From Symsagittifera roscoffensis (Eukaryota; Xenacoelomorpha; Acoela; Convolutidae), in assembly GCF_963678635.1 (NCBI RefSeq), contig NC_087063.1:40438759-40502758 (forward strand): 64,000 nucleotides of DNA. Reading direction: 5' to 3'. The first letter of the stretch is position 1. Every line of letters starts with the position of its first letter. Below are positions 9,753-20,271 of this stretch, in pieces. The position numbers and the translations under genes are program-made. The notes beneath the pieces were generated by a model. That model did not search any database. It had not been told where the DNA came from and was given only the letters and a program-made list of their open reading frames with translations.

Positions 9753-10354
9753 TTAAGAAATGATCTCTTGGTCGAATGTTTTTTTGCTGTTTGAGGCGAT
9801 TTTCTAGTGTGGTCGAATTATTTATTAGTTTTTTGACAAGTGGGTTGAGTTTCGTAAAAAATTGTTGGGGGCAATTTTCATGGTGACTGGGAGGTCGTCT
9901 TTTTCTTTATTTTTGTTTGTCAAATGATCCGGGGTATGGTGAGATTTTTATACTTTAGGCTAATTAAAATCTTCATTTTGTGACTTTAGGCTAAGTTATC
10001 AAATTTGTTTTGGGGGTATTCGTGGTCTGAGTTGGGGAAATATTGTTGATCTTTGGGTTATTAGATAAGGGAGGGGTACGGTATTATGGTGATATTTATT
10101 TTAGCTGTCAAGTTGAAGTGGTTTGCTTATTTTTGACCTGGAGGTTGTAAAGTTATAGTTAAAGATGTGCCTGGAGTTCTAGATTATTCGTTTAATTGAT
10201 CTTAGTTTGAGTTAGAGAAAGTGGCGGATTGGATGAATCCTATTGGTCTATTTTGAACTAGAATTATTGCGTACTTTGTGAGCATGTTATTTTGAAAAAT
10301 GGAAATGAAAAATGTTACGGAGGTTTCAAGATTGTGAAGTATAGAATGTTAAAA
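9753..10354 (-). other. pol-env intergenic spacer of the retroelement
   Basis: About 600 bases between the end of the integrase extension and the small hydrophobic ORFs show no long minus-strand frame. This is a natural place for a splice acceptor or internal promoter for the downstream genes, but I cannot single one out. The plus-strand frame at 10420-10635 is antisense and not coding. Confidence 0.5.
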
Positions 10355-10945
10355 TTACTTTTTAAATTCTACTTTCTTTAATATTTTAGATTGGGGGATG
10401 AACATTTTGTAGTTTTTACGTGGTTGATTTCGGAGTCTTGTTGTCTTTCTATGTTCTGATTTGTCTATTTCTTCTTGGGGTATTATTTGTTCTGTCATTT
10501 TTCTATTTTTTCTTTGTTTTGGAGATTCTTTATGATTTTGTGTATTGTTTTTGGTGGCGGTTGGTTTTGTGTTTTGAGTTTCGGTGGGGTTATCATTTTG
10601 TTCTGTGTTTTTTAGATGTGGTTCATTTTGAATGATTTTTAATCCTGTGAAAGAATATAATTGAGTTAATTCGCGGAGTGCGTATTCTTTTGGGTAATAA
10701 GGTAATAGGTTGTTTCGATGTTGAACGATTTCTTTTTTGTTTGAGTCGATAATTTTATATGTGACATCTGTGGGTTTTTCAATTATTTGATAGGGTCCTT
10801 TTCGGAGGGGTTGTAATTTTTTAGAAATTCCTTTGTGAGTATTAAAATTAGGTATTAAAACAAATGTTCCAATTTTTAAATCGGAAGCTGGTGTAAAACG
10901 TGAATTGATTTGTTCATTAATATTTTGTCTTTGTAATAACTTTTT
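10355..10945 (-). CDS. Integrase C-terminal extension, in a shifted frame
   Basis: About 195 codons on the minus strand, in the +1 frame relative to gag-pol, continue the integrase. The segment KIGTFVLIP, RKGPYQIIEKP, VTYKIIDSNKKEIVQHRNNLLPYYP is the usual small beta-barrel C-terminal domain of Gypsy integrases. A charged Asn/Thr/Lys-rich tail follows to TAA at 10357-10355. The switch point is a run of seven A on the minus strand (10947-10941). One base fewer there would keep the gag-pol frame open into this domain. Either the run carries an indel or assembly error, or the element uses +1 frameshifting or slippage. Confidence 0.7.
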   Translation of the reverse strand, partial: KKLLQRQNINEQINSRFTPASDLKIGTFVLIPNFNTHKGISKKLQPLRKGPYQIIEKPTDVTYKIIDSNKKEIVQHRNNLLPYYPKEYALRELTQLYSFTGLKIIQNEPHLKNTEQNDNPTETQNTKPTATKNNTQNHKESPKQRKNRKMTEQIIPQEEIDKSEHRKTTRLRNQPRKNYKMFIPQSKILKKVEFKK

Positions 10946-13900
10946 TTGTTATTTTTTGATAAATTTCATTGTGTTTTTTATCTCTATTTAAAATCCATTC
11001 GGTGTGTGTACCGGAGGCTAATTTAAGAATTTGTGGGTGATGAAAATGATCTTCATCGTGTGTATGTAAAGGTAGGTTATAACAAATTGAGTCTTTATTT
11101 GGTTGACAATAACCTTGTGCGTTTTTATGTGAATTTGCTGTAAACATTATTGGTTTGCGTGGCTTTTGGTTAAAAACCATTTCGTATGGTGACATTCCTA
11201 AAGTTGTCGTAATTTGTGAATTATATGCTAAGGGAAATAATTTTACATCTGCTGACCATTCGGTATATTTTGTATCATTTCCGTTGATGATACATCTGAG
11301 ATATTCTTGTAATGAACGGTTCATACCTTCGACTAAGCCGTTTGTCCAAGGTGCATGAGATGTACGTGGTTTGTGTTTAATGTTGTATAAATGACATAGT
11401 GTTATTATTTCATTATTTATGAATTCTGTACCATTGTCTGTAACTAAAATTTCTGGTAGTCCAAATTTTGCTATCCAGTGTTCATAGAGTGTTGTGTATG
11501 CGTAATAAGCGTTACAATGTGGTACTGGATTAAGTGCTACATAATGTGTAAATGCGTCAACAATTACCATAATGTAGGAGTTTCCTTCTGATGAGGGTGA
11601 AATTGGTCCTTTAGTATCAAATGAGATACGGTGATTAAAGTATAAACTTTGTCCTTTAAAATCTTGTATTTGTGCTACTTGTTTTTGATTTGGGTAAGGT
11701 TTATTTAGCTGACATACTATACAATCATTGCATAGTACTTTTATCCAAATTGGTGCATTTGGGAAGTAAAAATTTTGTATAAAATTTGAATATGTTTTTT
11801 CTGATCCAGAGTGTCCTTTAATATTTTGTGTATGTGAAATATTAAAAGCTATAAGAATCATACTTATAGGGAGACAGGGAACTGTGGATTCGTTTAAATT
11901 GTATTCTAAAAGGTCTGTAGTTTCATTGATTGTTGTGTTGTTAAATTTGCGAAAGTATCGGAGGAGTGTTTTGTTTCCTAGAATGGTTGAATCTGCTTTG
12001 ATAGGTTTAGTTTTATATTTGTGCCATGATTTTAGTTGTCGAATTATCGGGTCAAGGTTTTGATATTGTTTCAGTGTTGAAATTGTAATCGTATCTGTTG
12101 GGGGGAGAAAAATGTTTTCAACTTCGAATTTAGATAAGGGTATTGTATCAAGTGGGTCGTGAAGGTCAAAAACTTGATTTATTGTGTATTTTGAATCATT
12201 TGTTTGTGGTCCTGATAAATTTATTTTATCAGTTAAATCTTCTTTTTCAATTAGTGGAAAATGGTCTTTTTTAGGTAGGTGTTGTTTTGTTCGTTTTTGT
12301 TGGGTGTTATTTTTTATCCATTGAGAATATGGAATTGGTTTAAAAGTTGATGTTCCAAGTAGGTCAACTTCATAATGATTATTTTGACAATCTAAATAAA
12401 GTGGGAAATGTTGTAAATTATTTATTTGTGATTGTTCAATATCAGTTTTAACTGCATATTTGCATTCTAATCGAGGTGATGTTTCGTTTTCTGCAAGGTA
12501 GAATTTTATGTTTTTGGGTATTTCAACTGTTGTTTTTCGTGTAAGTAATTCAGGTGGTGTATTTCGACTTAAGGTGTCTGGTAATGCAAGATTTTTTCCT
12601 GCAGTCCAAACTATATGTAAGTTTGGAAACTTCATTAGAATTAGTTGAAATCTGTAAACTCGGTGGTTTGGGTTAGATTTCTGTGTAAAAAGAAAGATGA
12701 TTGGTTTGTGGTCTGTGAATAAAACTGTGGGATGTTTTGATCCAAGTATCAGAAATTCATATTCTGTAAGTGTATATATTATGGCTGTACATTCTCTCAT
12801 TAGAGTTGAGAGTCGTAGCTCTGCTTGAGTGAATAATCGAGAATTTGCTGATATTAGGTTCATTTTATTTGTACCATTATGTGATTGTAATAATGCTGCG
12901 CCGATGCCAAAGTTCGAAGCATCGCACATTGCATAAAATGGTTGATCAGGGTCTGGAATTGTGTTTGAAATTTGTTCAGTTAAAAGTTTCTTTATTTCTT
13001 CGAATCGTGTTTGATGTTCTGTATTCCATTCAAAATTATTTTGTTGTCTAAGGATGTTGTAAAATGGTCGTAGATATAATTGCATTTTATAAACATATTT
13101 ACTTAAAAAGTTTAACATTCCAAGGAACTCTTGGATTTTCTTTTTATTTGTTGGTGGTTGAAGTTTTTGAATAGCGTCAATGCGTGATTTCAGTGGAGTG
13201 ATTGTTTTTCTTTCTATGTTATGTCCTAAGAATTTAACTCTTGTCAAAAAGAAATGTGATTTATCGGGGGCGGCCTTCAGATTTTCATTCTGAAGTATTT
13301 GGTGATATGTTTCTAAAACTTTGAACATTTCGTCTTTTGATTGTGATTGCATAAAAACATCGTCTAAATAGGTGATTGCGTTTTTCTTGAGTATTAGTGG
13401 TCTAAAAATTTTGCTCATAAAGGCTGAAAATGCTGCTGGTCCTATGGATATTCCATAGAATAAGCGGTTGAATTCATATTGTTGGTTTCCGATAACAAAT
13501 TGTGTTAAACGTCGTGATTGTTCATCTAGTGGCATTTGATTGTATGCACTATTCATGTCGGCGGTTGTGAAGTATTTGCCGTTTATTTTTGTTAAAATAA
13601 CTTGTATTGGTTCAATGGGCCAATTACATTTTGATTCATCTATGAGTGAATTGAGGTATCTAGCATCGAGAACGATTTTTAATGATTCTCCTTTAGCTAG
13701 AATGATAACGGGGTTGATGAATGTGTTGCCTTTTGGTTGTTCTTCTTTATTAACTGGTGATATAATATTGTACTGTTCTAAAATATCGAGTAATCTGTTT
13801 ACTTTATCATGTAAGTGAATTGGTACTTTACTTGCTCTTTGTTTTTTGAAAACTGCGTCTGGTTTTAATGGGAGATGTAGTGATGAACTGATTTTTCCAA

Positions 13901-16900
13901 CATCGAATTTTGATGTTGCATAGACTGATGAATATTTAATTAGCTGTTTGGCTAATTTTTCGAATTCGTCTTGTGTTATTTGTGAATGTTGGAAATTAAA
14001 CATTGTTAAAAATTTCTGTTGGTCCTCTGTGTAGTTACTGATGTTGAATGTAGGTTTGAAATATGGAGTTTTTGTGAAATAATCCGTATTTCTGTTTTCG
14101 TTACTTATTATATTAGTTATAGATAATTCTTCATTAAGAATTGTAGATTGGCAAATATCTAGTAATTGGAGTATATTATTTACGCGATAGGCTTTTTCGT
14201 GTATTGGTGATATTGTAGCGTTAGTTTCACAATATCCTAAAAGTCCTAAAGGTAATGTTACTTGGTAAGGTGTGTTGTTATAAACATGTAAGGAAATAAT
14301 ATCTGAATTCGAATTTTTCAAATATTTTATTGAAGAGATTGTAATTTTGAAAAATTTATGAATAGGTTTGAATTCAAAATCTGACATATAAAATTTTTGT
14401 TTGTTTTGTTCTTTATCATATTGATGAACTTGTTTTATTGAAAAATTATAGATGTTTCCTGATAGTGGTTTCAGGTGTTTTCTTTGTTGGTTAAATATCG
14501 GATAAAATTTTGAAAAGAATGGTGGTTGTTTATTTAATCTTTGAAAAAATGTTAATGATGTTTCTTTTGTTTTTGTATATTTATCTTTGATTAATATTTT
14601 ACTATTTAGTATGTTAATTGTTGGTATATACTTTGAAATAAATGGTATACCAATGATGTTATATTTAATATCAGTAATATGGAATATTTGTTTAAATGGC
14701 TTGTTTAGAAGTTTGCTTTGCTCCATTGTTCTGGTAGGGAGGAGAAATAATTGGATTTTTCCGTAGTTTATCAATGTTGATCCTTGTGCTGTCGCTAACT
14801 TACTGGAGGTTTCAAGAGGTGTTAGCTTTGGGTGTAAAGTTTTTATTTCATTCCATGTGGGAATGTTTATTATGTTTGATTCTGCTCCTGAATCAATTAA
14901 AAAATCTATTTCAAGGTCTGGTGGTTGAAATTCTTTATTTCTTGGGCTTTCTAATAGAAATGGTATTGTCCAAATTTTTTCTTTGGGTTGTTCTTTCTGT
15001 ATATTTTGATAAATGTGGTTTGTATTCAAGCATTTTGTTTTGGTATTTTTATTGGTTTGATCTGTAGTGTTAATCTCGTTTGTTTCTTGCGTCGTTGGTG
15101 TGGAATTTATGGGTGTAGTGTAATGATTTTGAAGAAATTCTGATTGATTTTCATATATGTGTGATGGAAAGGGTTGTTCATATATGACAGATTCATAGTC
15201 ATTTTCGACTTTTATCATATTGATAGCAAGAGTGTTTTCAGTATCACTTTCTGAATCTGATGATGTACAGTTTAATTGATTAAGTTGTAACGTATCAGTT
15301 ACTGTGTCATCAATACCTGGGGGGTCTGATGTTGTTTCTGGGTTAGCTTGTACTTGATTGATTTGTCTTTGATGTTTAGGTGTACTACTTCTATGACGAT
15401 TATTAGAGTTATTGTAGTGATTATTATTCCGGTGTGGTGATTGGGAATAATTTCTATAACGATTATTATAACTTGGGTGTCGATTTTGTGAATTATTTCG
15501 CGATCTGTTTTGGTAATTATTGTTTTGTCTGTTATAGTTCGGTCTATTATATGAGTTATTCCTTGATCGATTGTTCGGGTAATTCTGATTTCGATTGTTT
15601 GAATAACTTCTATTTCTATTATAGGAGTAGTTTCTATTCCTATTGTATGATGAATTTCGTGATTGGTTGTTTGGATAGTAGTTATTTCTTGATTGGGAAT
15701 TAGATCTAGAAACAAATCGTTGTGTATTTGAATTTGATCTGGAGTAGTTATTTCGACTATTCGGTCTATTGTAGTGATTTTGTGATGAATTATACGTGTT
15801 TCTTCGTTCTGGTGATCTTCCTCTATAACTTGAGTTATATGGAGATTGATTTCTTGTATAGCTTGTATTGTTCGGGAGTGGTTTTCCTGAACTGTTGTTG
15901 CTGTATACATTTTTGTTTGGTAGATTTTGATCTTTTTTCATGTATTGATAAAATGATTTATTTGGTTCTTTGTATTTTTGAGGTTTATTTTGACTATCTT
16001 GCTGTTTTTGTCTACATTCGGAAATACTATGTCCGTATCGTCGGCAATAATTACACCATTTTTTGAAAGATGGTTTGCCTTTAAAGTTCGGGTTCTTTTC
16101 GTAAATATTGAGTATTTCAGTGATTTTTTCAACGAGATCTGTTTCTGATTCTTGTATATTATTAATATTAGTGGGAGTCGTTTCAATTTTGTTAACGTAT
16201 TGTAATTTCAAATTCTCCGTTTCTTCTAGTTTCATCGTGATTTCTGCTTGTTCTAGTTTGTCTACTAGTTTTCTAAAATCTAAATCGGGTTCTCGAATTG
16301 AAGAAGGATGGGATGCTCTCTTTTTTATTGCTATTTTCCTTAATTGTGGTGTTAAGGTCATCATTAAGATTTCTGTCATCTTAGTGTTTTTATAGTCGTG
16401 TGTATTTAGTGAATATGCTTTTCGAACTAGTGTTTCGATTCTTACTGCTATTTGTTTGATGGTTTCGTTTGGTAATCTGCGAATTTCATTACATAAAACT
16501 CTTTGTTGTTGTTTGTTTCTTTCGGAGTCAAACATTTTTGAAAATTCTTGTGTAAATCTTTTCCAGTTTGATTTTATTTCTTGAGGTAGTACTGAAAACC
16601 ATTTTTGGGCTGCGCCATCTAAGGTTGTTTGTATCAACGCTGTGCGTCGATGTATCCAGTTTTGATGTAGTGGCGTATTAATTGGTTCAGGTCCTATATT
16701 TAAAATCAAATTTGCTGTTACTGCATTTAAGTAATCTTCTACAGAGTATTCAGGGTCTGTTCCTGTGAAAACCATTAAAGGTTTGTTTGATGTTATTGAT
16801 GATCCACCCATAAGGTATGGATTCATTGTCATTTGTAATGATTCAGCTGCATTTGGCATTTGAGAAAAATTTGAAAGTTGGTTTCTTGTTATTTCATGTT

Positions 16901-18578
16901 GTTGAAGATAATACGGGAGTGGTATTTCATTTTGCATTTGTGATGGTTGATACGAGTGTGTAGTCATTGGATTTTGTTGTTGAATTGGTTGAAAAGATTG
17001 TGTATTAATTGGATTTTGTTGTTGAATTGGTTGTTGATATTGTGCATCTATTGATTGTGGAGAAAAATTTCTATGATTTGTACGTGTTTTCTGTATTCCT
17101 TGTCTACGATATTCTTGAGTATTTTGTGCAAATATATCTGGTTGTAAGAAATCTTCATCTGAGGATAAATAATCCATTTGATAAGATGTTTGTTTTTTAT
17201 TTTTATTTTGTTGAAAAAATGGGTAATTTCCACTGCGATCCTGTGGAGGATTTGGTTGAAAATTTGTGGAATTATATTGGGCCGTTGGGTTATCCCAGTT
17301 TCGAGGTTTTGTATATTGATTAAAATTTCTTTGTGGTTGATAATTTGTTTTTGATGGATGTGTATAATTATAATTATGGTCTGCAAAGTTGTCTCTAGTG
17401 AATGTTTTGCGTGTTTTTGATGGTATTGTCATGGGTTTGTATGTTTGGTAATCCATATGTGAATATTTAGGGGCAACCGAAGGTTTAACGGTTGATTGTA
17501 AGGTTACCTGTGTTTGTGAAGGATTTGTATTTCTTGGTGTTGTTAAATTTGGGCGTATTGGTGAAATACTTTGTTGTGTAGTTGTTGTGTGTACAATTTC
17601 TTCATTTATGAAGTGTGATGGTGTCTGGATATCTTGTTGAGTAAGATTCCTAGTTCCATTGAGGTTTTCATTGTGTATGACTGTAGAGTTTAAACTATTA
17701 TTTTGTGTATCGGGTAAAAATGTATTATAGTTTAATGGTGTTGCATCAATTGTTAATGGTATTACTCTTACATAATCTCTTATGTAAGATATTGTACTTA
17801 TTGCTTGACTTGAGATTGATTGTGGGAAGCTTATAAATGCTGGATGAGACCATTCGGGGTCCCAAACATAATCTGATTGTTCTGTGATAGCGGTATCATC
17901 GTTCGAATTTTGGGGTCTAAAATTTTTTCTTGCTTGTGCAATTAAATCAATATTGTGTGTGAAATAATCTATTATGAACCATGCTAAAATTTTTTGTAAA
18001 TCGTGTTTGGTATGTTGTGAAACGTCGTCTTTCGTGAAATTTTCTTTAATAATGTTTAAATAACTAGAGAGTAGTGTGATTTCATGTCGTACTCTTAAAT
18101 GTTTAGATGTTTCTGTCGGTGAGACATTTGTTAATGGGAGTTCATTTTCTAATATCGAAATATAACTATATATTAGTGCGAAAACTTCATTGGTGAAAAT
18201 GGAGTTTGCTCTTTGTGAGTTATGGTATTGGATGCTTTTTATATATTCTGAAAAAACTTTTGAAAATTCTAAATCAAGGTCGTCTGTTTGAATAGTATAT
18301 GTTCTATTATTATGGTTTGGGGAAGTGAATTCTATAGAGTAGATTCCATACTGTTGTGTTATGTTGCATATATCTTTTAGATAGTGATCTATGATTTGTC
18401 TTTTGATTTTTACATCGGGGAACTCTGTTTTACATGGACTGATTCCGGGTTCAAATAAATTTACGAGTAAATTTTGACAAAATATGTGTTGTCCTCTATC
18501 AGTATCTGCATCTACTATAAAAGGAAAGATTTCATCATCATCTGGAGTTTCGTCACCTGGGGTGTGCGTTGAACTCAT
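10917..18578 (-). CDS. Gag-Pol polyprotein, 2553 codons
   Basis: The single frame carries Gag and the pol enzymes. A Retrotrans-gag-like region (GAAQKWFSVLPQEIKSNW, about residue 650) is followed by a CCHC zinc knuckle CNYCRRYGHSISEC (about 842). A 200-residue Asn/Arg/Ser/Tyr-rich tract comes next. The aspartic protease is FLIDSGAES (about 1227). The RT catalytic motif is YLDD (about 1733). RNase H has CDASNFGIGAALL (about 1885) and FTDHKPI. The integrase has a His/Cys zinc-binding region (GHSGSEKTY to CIVC, about 2260-2300) and a DD35E core (SFDTKGP, VTDNGTEF, NGLVEGMN). All catalytic residues that I checked are present. The Gag part, about 1200 residues, is unusually long. The ATG at 18578 overlaps the upstream ORF by 26 nt. 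The frame ends in KTKY just after the A7 run, cutting off the integrase C-terminal domain, which continues in another frame. Confidence 0.95.
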   Translation of the reverse strand: MSSTHTPGDETPDDDEIFPFIVDADTDRGQHIFCQNLLVNLFEPGISPCKTEFPDVKIKRQIIDHYLKDICNITQQYGIYSIEFTSPNHNNRTYTIQTDDLDLEFSKVFSEYIKSIQYHNSQRANSIFTNEVFALIYSYISILENELPLTNVSPTETSKHLRVRHEITLLSSYLNIIKENFTKDDVSQHTKHDLQKILAWFIIDYFTHNIDLIAQARKNFRPQNSNDDTAITEQSDYVWDPEWSHPAFISFPQSISSQAISTISYIRDYVRVIPLTIDATPLNYNTFLPDTQNNSLNSTVIHNENLNGTRNLTQQDIQTPSHFINEEIVHTTTTQQSISPIRPNLTTPRNTNPSQTQVTLQSTVKPSVAPKYSHMDYQTYKPMTIPSKTRKTFTRDNFADHNYNYTHPSKTNYQPQRNFNQYTKPRNWDNPTAQYNSTNFQPNPPQDRSGNYPFFQQNKNKKQTSYQMDYLSSDEDFLQPDIFAQNTQEYRRQGIQKTRTNHRNFSPQSIDAQYQQPIQQQNPINTQSFQPIQQQNPMTTHSYQPSQMQNEIPLPYYLQQHEITRNQLSNFSQMPNAAESLQMTMNPYLMGGSSITSNKPLMVFTGTDPEYSVEDYLNAVTANLILNIGPEPINTPLHQNWIHRRTALIQTTLDGAAQKWFSVLPQEIKSNWKRFTQEFSKMFDSERNKQQQRVLCNEIRRLPNETIKQIAVRIETLVRKAYSLNTHDYKNTKMTEILMMTLTPQLRKIAIKKRASHPSSIREPDLDFRKLVDKLEQAEITMKLEETENLKLQYVNKIETTPTNINNIQESETDLVEKITEILNIYEKNPNFKGKPSFKKWCNYCRRYGHSISECRQKQQDSQNKPQKYKEPNKSFYQYMKKDQNLPNKNVYSNNSSGKPLPNNTSYTRNQSPYNSSYRGRSPERRNTYNSSQNHYNRPNSRNNYSRSNSNTQRFVSRSNSQSRNNYYPNNQSRNSSYNRNRNYSYNRNRSYSNNRNQNYPNNRSRNNSYNRPNYNRQNNNYQNRSRNNSQNRHPSYNNRYRNYSQSPHRNNNHYNNSNNRHRSSTPKHQRQINQVQANPETTSDPPGIDDTVTDTLQLNQLNCTSSDSESDTENTLAINMIKVENDYESVIYEQPFPSHIYENQSEFLQNHYTTPINSTPTTQETNEINTTDQTNKNTKTKCLNTNHIYQNIQKEQPKEKIWTIPFLLESPRNKEFQPPDLEIDFLIDSGAESNIINIPTWNEIKTLHPKLTPLETSSKLATAQGSTLINYGKIQLFLLPTRTMEQSKLLNKPFKQIFHITDIKYNIIGIPFISKYIPTINILNSKILIKDKYTKTKETSLTFFQRLNKQPPFFSKFYPIFNQQRKHLKPLSGNIYNFSIKQVHQYDKEQNKQKFYMSDFEFKPIHKFFKITISSIKYLKNSNSDIISLHVYNNTPYQVTLPLGLLGYCETNATISPIHEKAYRVNNILQLLDICQSTILNEELSITNIISNENRNTDYFTKTPYFKPTFNISNYTEDQQKFLTMFNFQHSQITQDEFEKLAKQLIKYSSVYATSKFDVGKISSSLHLPLKPDAVFKKQRASKVPIHLHDKVNRLLDILEQYNIISPVNKEEQPKGNTFINPVIILAKGESLKIVLDARYLNSLIDESKCNWPIEPIQVILTKINGKYFTTADMNSAYNQMPLDEQSRRLTQFVIGNQQYEFNRLFYGISIGPAAFSAFMSKIFRPLILKKNAITYLDDVFMQSQSKDEMFKVLETYHQILQNENLKAAPDKSHFFLTRVKFLGHNIERKTITPLKSRIDAIQKLQPPTNKKKIQEFLGMLNFLSKYVYKMQLYLRPFYNILRQQNNFEWNTEHQTRFEEIKKLLTEQISNTIPDPDQPFYAMCDASNFGIGAALLQSHNGTNKMNLISANSRLFTQAELRLSTLMRECTAIIYTLTEYEFLILGSKHPTVLFTDHKPIIFLFTQKSNPNHRVYRFQLILMKFPNLHIVWTAGKNLALPDTLSRNTPPELLTRKTTVEIPKNIKFYLAENETSPRLECKYAVKTDIEQSQINNLQHFPLYLDCQNNHYEVDLLGTSTFKPIPYSQWIKNNTQQKRTKQHLPKKDHFPLIEKEDLTDKINLSGPQTNDSKYTINQVFDLHDPLDTIPLSKFEVENIFLPPTDTITISTLKQYQNLDPIIRQLKSWHKYKTKPIKADSTILGNKTLLRYFRKFNNTTINETTDLLEYNLNESTVPCLPISMILIAFNISHTQNIKGHSGSEKTYSNFIQNFYFPNAPIWIKVLCNDCIVCQLNKPYPNQKQVAQIQDFKGQSLYFNHRISFDTKGPISPSSEGNSYIMVIVDAFTHYVALNPVPHCNAYYAYTTLYEHWIAKFGLPEILVTDNGTEFINNEIITLCHLYNIKHKPRTSHAPWTNGLVEGMNRSLQEYLRCIINGNDTKYTEWSADVKLFPLAYNSQITTTLGMSPYEMVFNQKPRKPIMFTANSHKNAQGYCQPNKDSICYNLPLHTHDEDHFHHPQILKLASGTHTEWILNRDKKHNEIYQKITKKVITKTKY

Positions 18579-19020
18579 TTTTTCGTTCGATGACTGTTAA
18601 TATATAATTATTAATGTGTCGAATTGGTTGATTCCAATTGTATAAATGTACTGGTTTGTGTTTATACTGCTTTTTTATTCTTTTTTTTCCTCTTTGTGAT
18701 GAATTTGAAGTTGTTTCTGAGTCAGAAAAATATAATTGATCGTGTTGTGGGTAATTTTTATCTATTGATTCTTTTAATTTGTAAAGTTCGTCTAAACTGT
18801 TGGTTTCTGATTCTGAAAATGCGTTTCGATTTTTTGAAAATCTTTTTCGTGTTATTTGTCTTTGTTTAGTTATTATTTTTCTCTTTAGTGTTTGTCGTTT
18901 TGTTCGAATGTATCCAACTGTTTGTGTATGAGGTGTGATTACAAGGTCGTATTTTTTGTTATCTATTTCACAATTGTGTAAAATAATTGTTTGTTTATTT
19001 CCTAGGTTTTTAAATGACAT
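18553..19020 (-). CDS. Small basic protein upstream of Gag-Pol, 155 residues
   Basis: This ATG-initiated frame is the first ORF after the 5' leader. It is strongly basic in the middle (TLKRKIITKQRQITRKRF), has a Ser/Glu/Asp patch (SESETNSLDE, SDSETTSNSS), and is again basic near RGKKRIKKQYKHK. I do not recognise a family; nucleic-acid binding or nuclear targeting would fit the composition. It overlaps gag-pol by 26 nt in a different frame, so Gag-Pol must be reached by re-initiation, leaky scanning or splicing. Confidence 0.65.
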   Translation of the reverse strand: MSFKNLGNKQTIILHNCEIDNKKYDLVITPHTQTVGYIRTKRQTLKRKIITKQRQITRKRFSKNRNAFSESETNSLDELYKLKESIDKNYPQHDQLYFSDSETTSNSSQRGKKRIKKQYKHKPVHLYNWNQPIRHINNYILTVIERKNEFNAHPR

Positions 19021-20259
19021 AAGGTTTAGAATGACGGATGCAAAAGGTTGTTAAATGATTTCTATTGACTTAAACTGTTAGTTCTTACGATTTTTTGGTT
19101 AGCTTAACCTGGGTCTAATTGTTCAGGGTTGGAGAGAAAAGTATATCGATTCCGAAGAATGATTTTTACTTTCTCGTGACTAGTATAAGCTAAGGTGTTA
19201 ACTTACTTAATCTTACTTAGGGGTAGTGATTGTGTTCAAGGGTTGGAGAATAGTAAATCGATCCACAAGGTTCAGGTATAATTAGAACGCGAGTAGTTCG
19301 TTAGATACTATTTTAAACTTACTAAGTCTAAGATTTATCCTGGGTCTGGTAAGAGGAGGGGTCAAGTGAAGGATGAATAACCGAAGTTCTTCACTGTTTA
19401 TCCTAATTTGAATGATTAGTTTTGTTTAAAAATTTCTATTAGTCTTGGGTTTTTAGAAAGGGTTGGGTAGTGAATCGACGTTTGAGGTCGTTAGACACTA
19501 ATTAAGTGGGTGGGGGAGAACAAAGTTGTTCTGTTTGATCCAAGGATAAGCCTTGATGATCAAATTTAAAATTTAATTAAGTAGAAAATTATTTAAGATC
19601 CAAGGATAAGCCTTGATGATCTGATTTTAAATTAAGTGACTTTAAATTTTTATAAAGTTTTAAATTTGTGTAAAGGAAAGATTTAGTGTTTTGATGATAT
19701 TAGTGGGTTTATGATTGCTGTTATGTTTTAGGCGATGAAGCTGGAACAACAGGATGATTTATGATTACTAACCATTTATTGTCATGCTACTAATTTTTAT
19801 TTTTATTTTCCAATAAATATTCTTCAAACATGTTTTGTATAATACTGCAGAGTTTTAGGAAAACGATCTTAGATCTTTTTATCAATCGTTATTGTATAAT
19901 ATTAATTTGTTTAGCGCCTGAAATGATTTTGAAGATTTACTTCAAGGTTTTATGTTTGCAAATGGAAATCTAAATTCATTGCAAGTAGTATTCGAAATAT
20001 AAAAGTTTGTTCTGGCTTTTGCCGAACTATCATATAACTATACGGCAAGTTTCTACTTTGTCGTATGTCGTCTTTGGTTCGATGTCTTCTTCCAATTCCG
20101 GGTAGTTCTATTATGGTTCGGAATATTGGCTCTGATCTATTGAGTCGGAGAGACATTTCAATTAAATTATTGTCGTATAACATTTTGTAAATGTTTTTGT
20201 CTAATTTCTAATCTAATTTTGGTTAATTCTAATCTAGTAAGGTCTTGTTCGAGACTTAT
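19021..20259 (-). other. 5' leader of the retroelement, with internal repeats
   Basis: About 1.2 kb lies between the primer site and the first ATG ORF. It holds a 25-base word (gatccaaggataagccttga plus tgatc) twice, near 19538 and 19598, 60 bp apart. A looser motif (gggttgga or gggttggg followed by a tcga word) occurs near 19125, 19235 and 19458. Minus-strand splice-donor-like words (GTAAGT) occur near 19203 and 19315. Leaders of this kind hold packaging and splicing signals in other retroelements; here that is inference. Confidence 0.5.
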
Positions 20260-20269
20260 GGTCGCACCA
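20260..20269 (-). promoter_or_regulatory. Candidate primer-binding site
   Basis: Two bases inside the 5' LTR the minus strand reads TGGTGCGACC, beginning with the TGG that pairs with a tRNA 3' CCA. The tRNA 3' end it would match is GGTCGCACCA. I could not name the tRNA. The spacing to the LTR is normal for a minus-strand primer site. Confidence 0.6.
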
Positions 20270-20271
20270 GA

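Noticed and set aside
10941..10950. Classic -1 ribosomal frameshift heptamer at the end of gag-pol
   Set aside because: A AAA AAA is in phase, but the -1 frame does not lead into the integrase domain; the +1 frame does.
15299..15910. 203-codon Ile/Thr/His-rich frame on the minus strand
   Set aside because: It is the alternative frame of the Asn/Arg/Ser-rich part of Gag; biased codons keep it open.
20220..20271. A tRNA gene next to the LTR, because of a GTTCGA word before GGTCGCACCA
   Set aside because: The T-arm and acceptor spacing do not pair as a tRNA; it is better explained as the primer-binding site.
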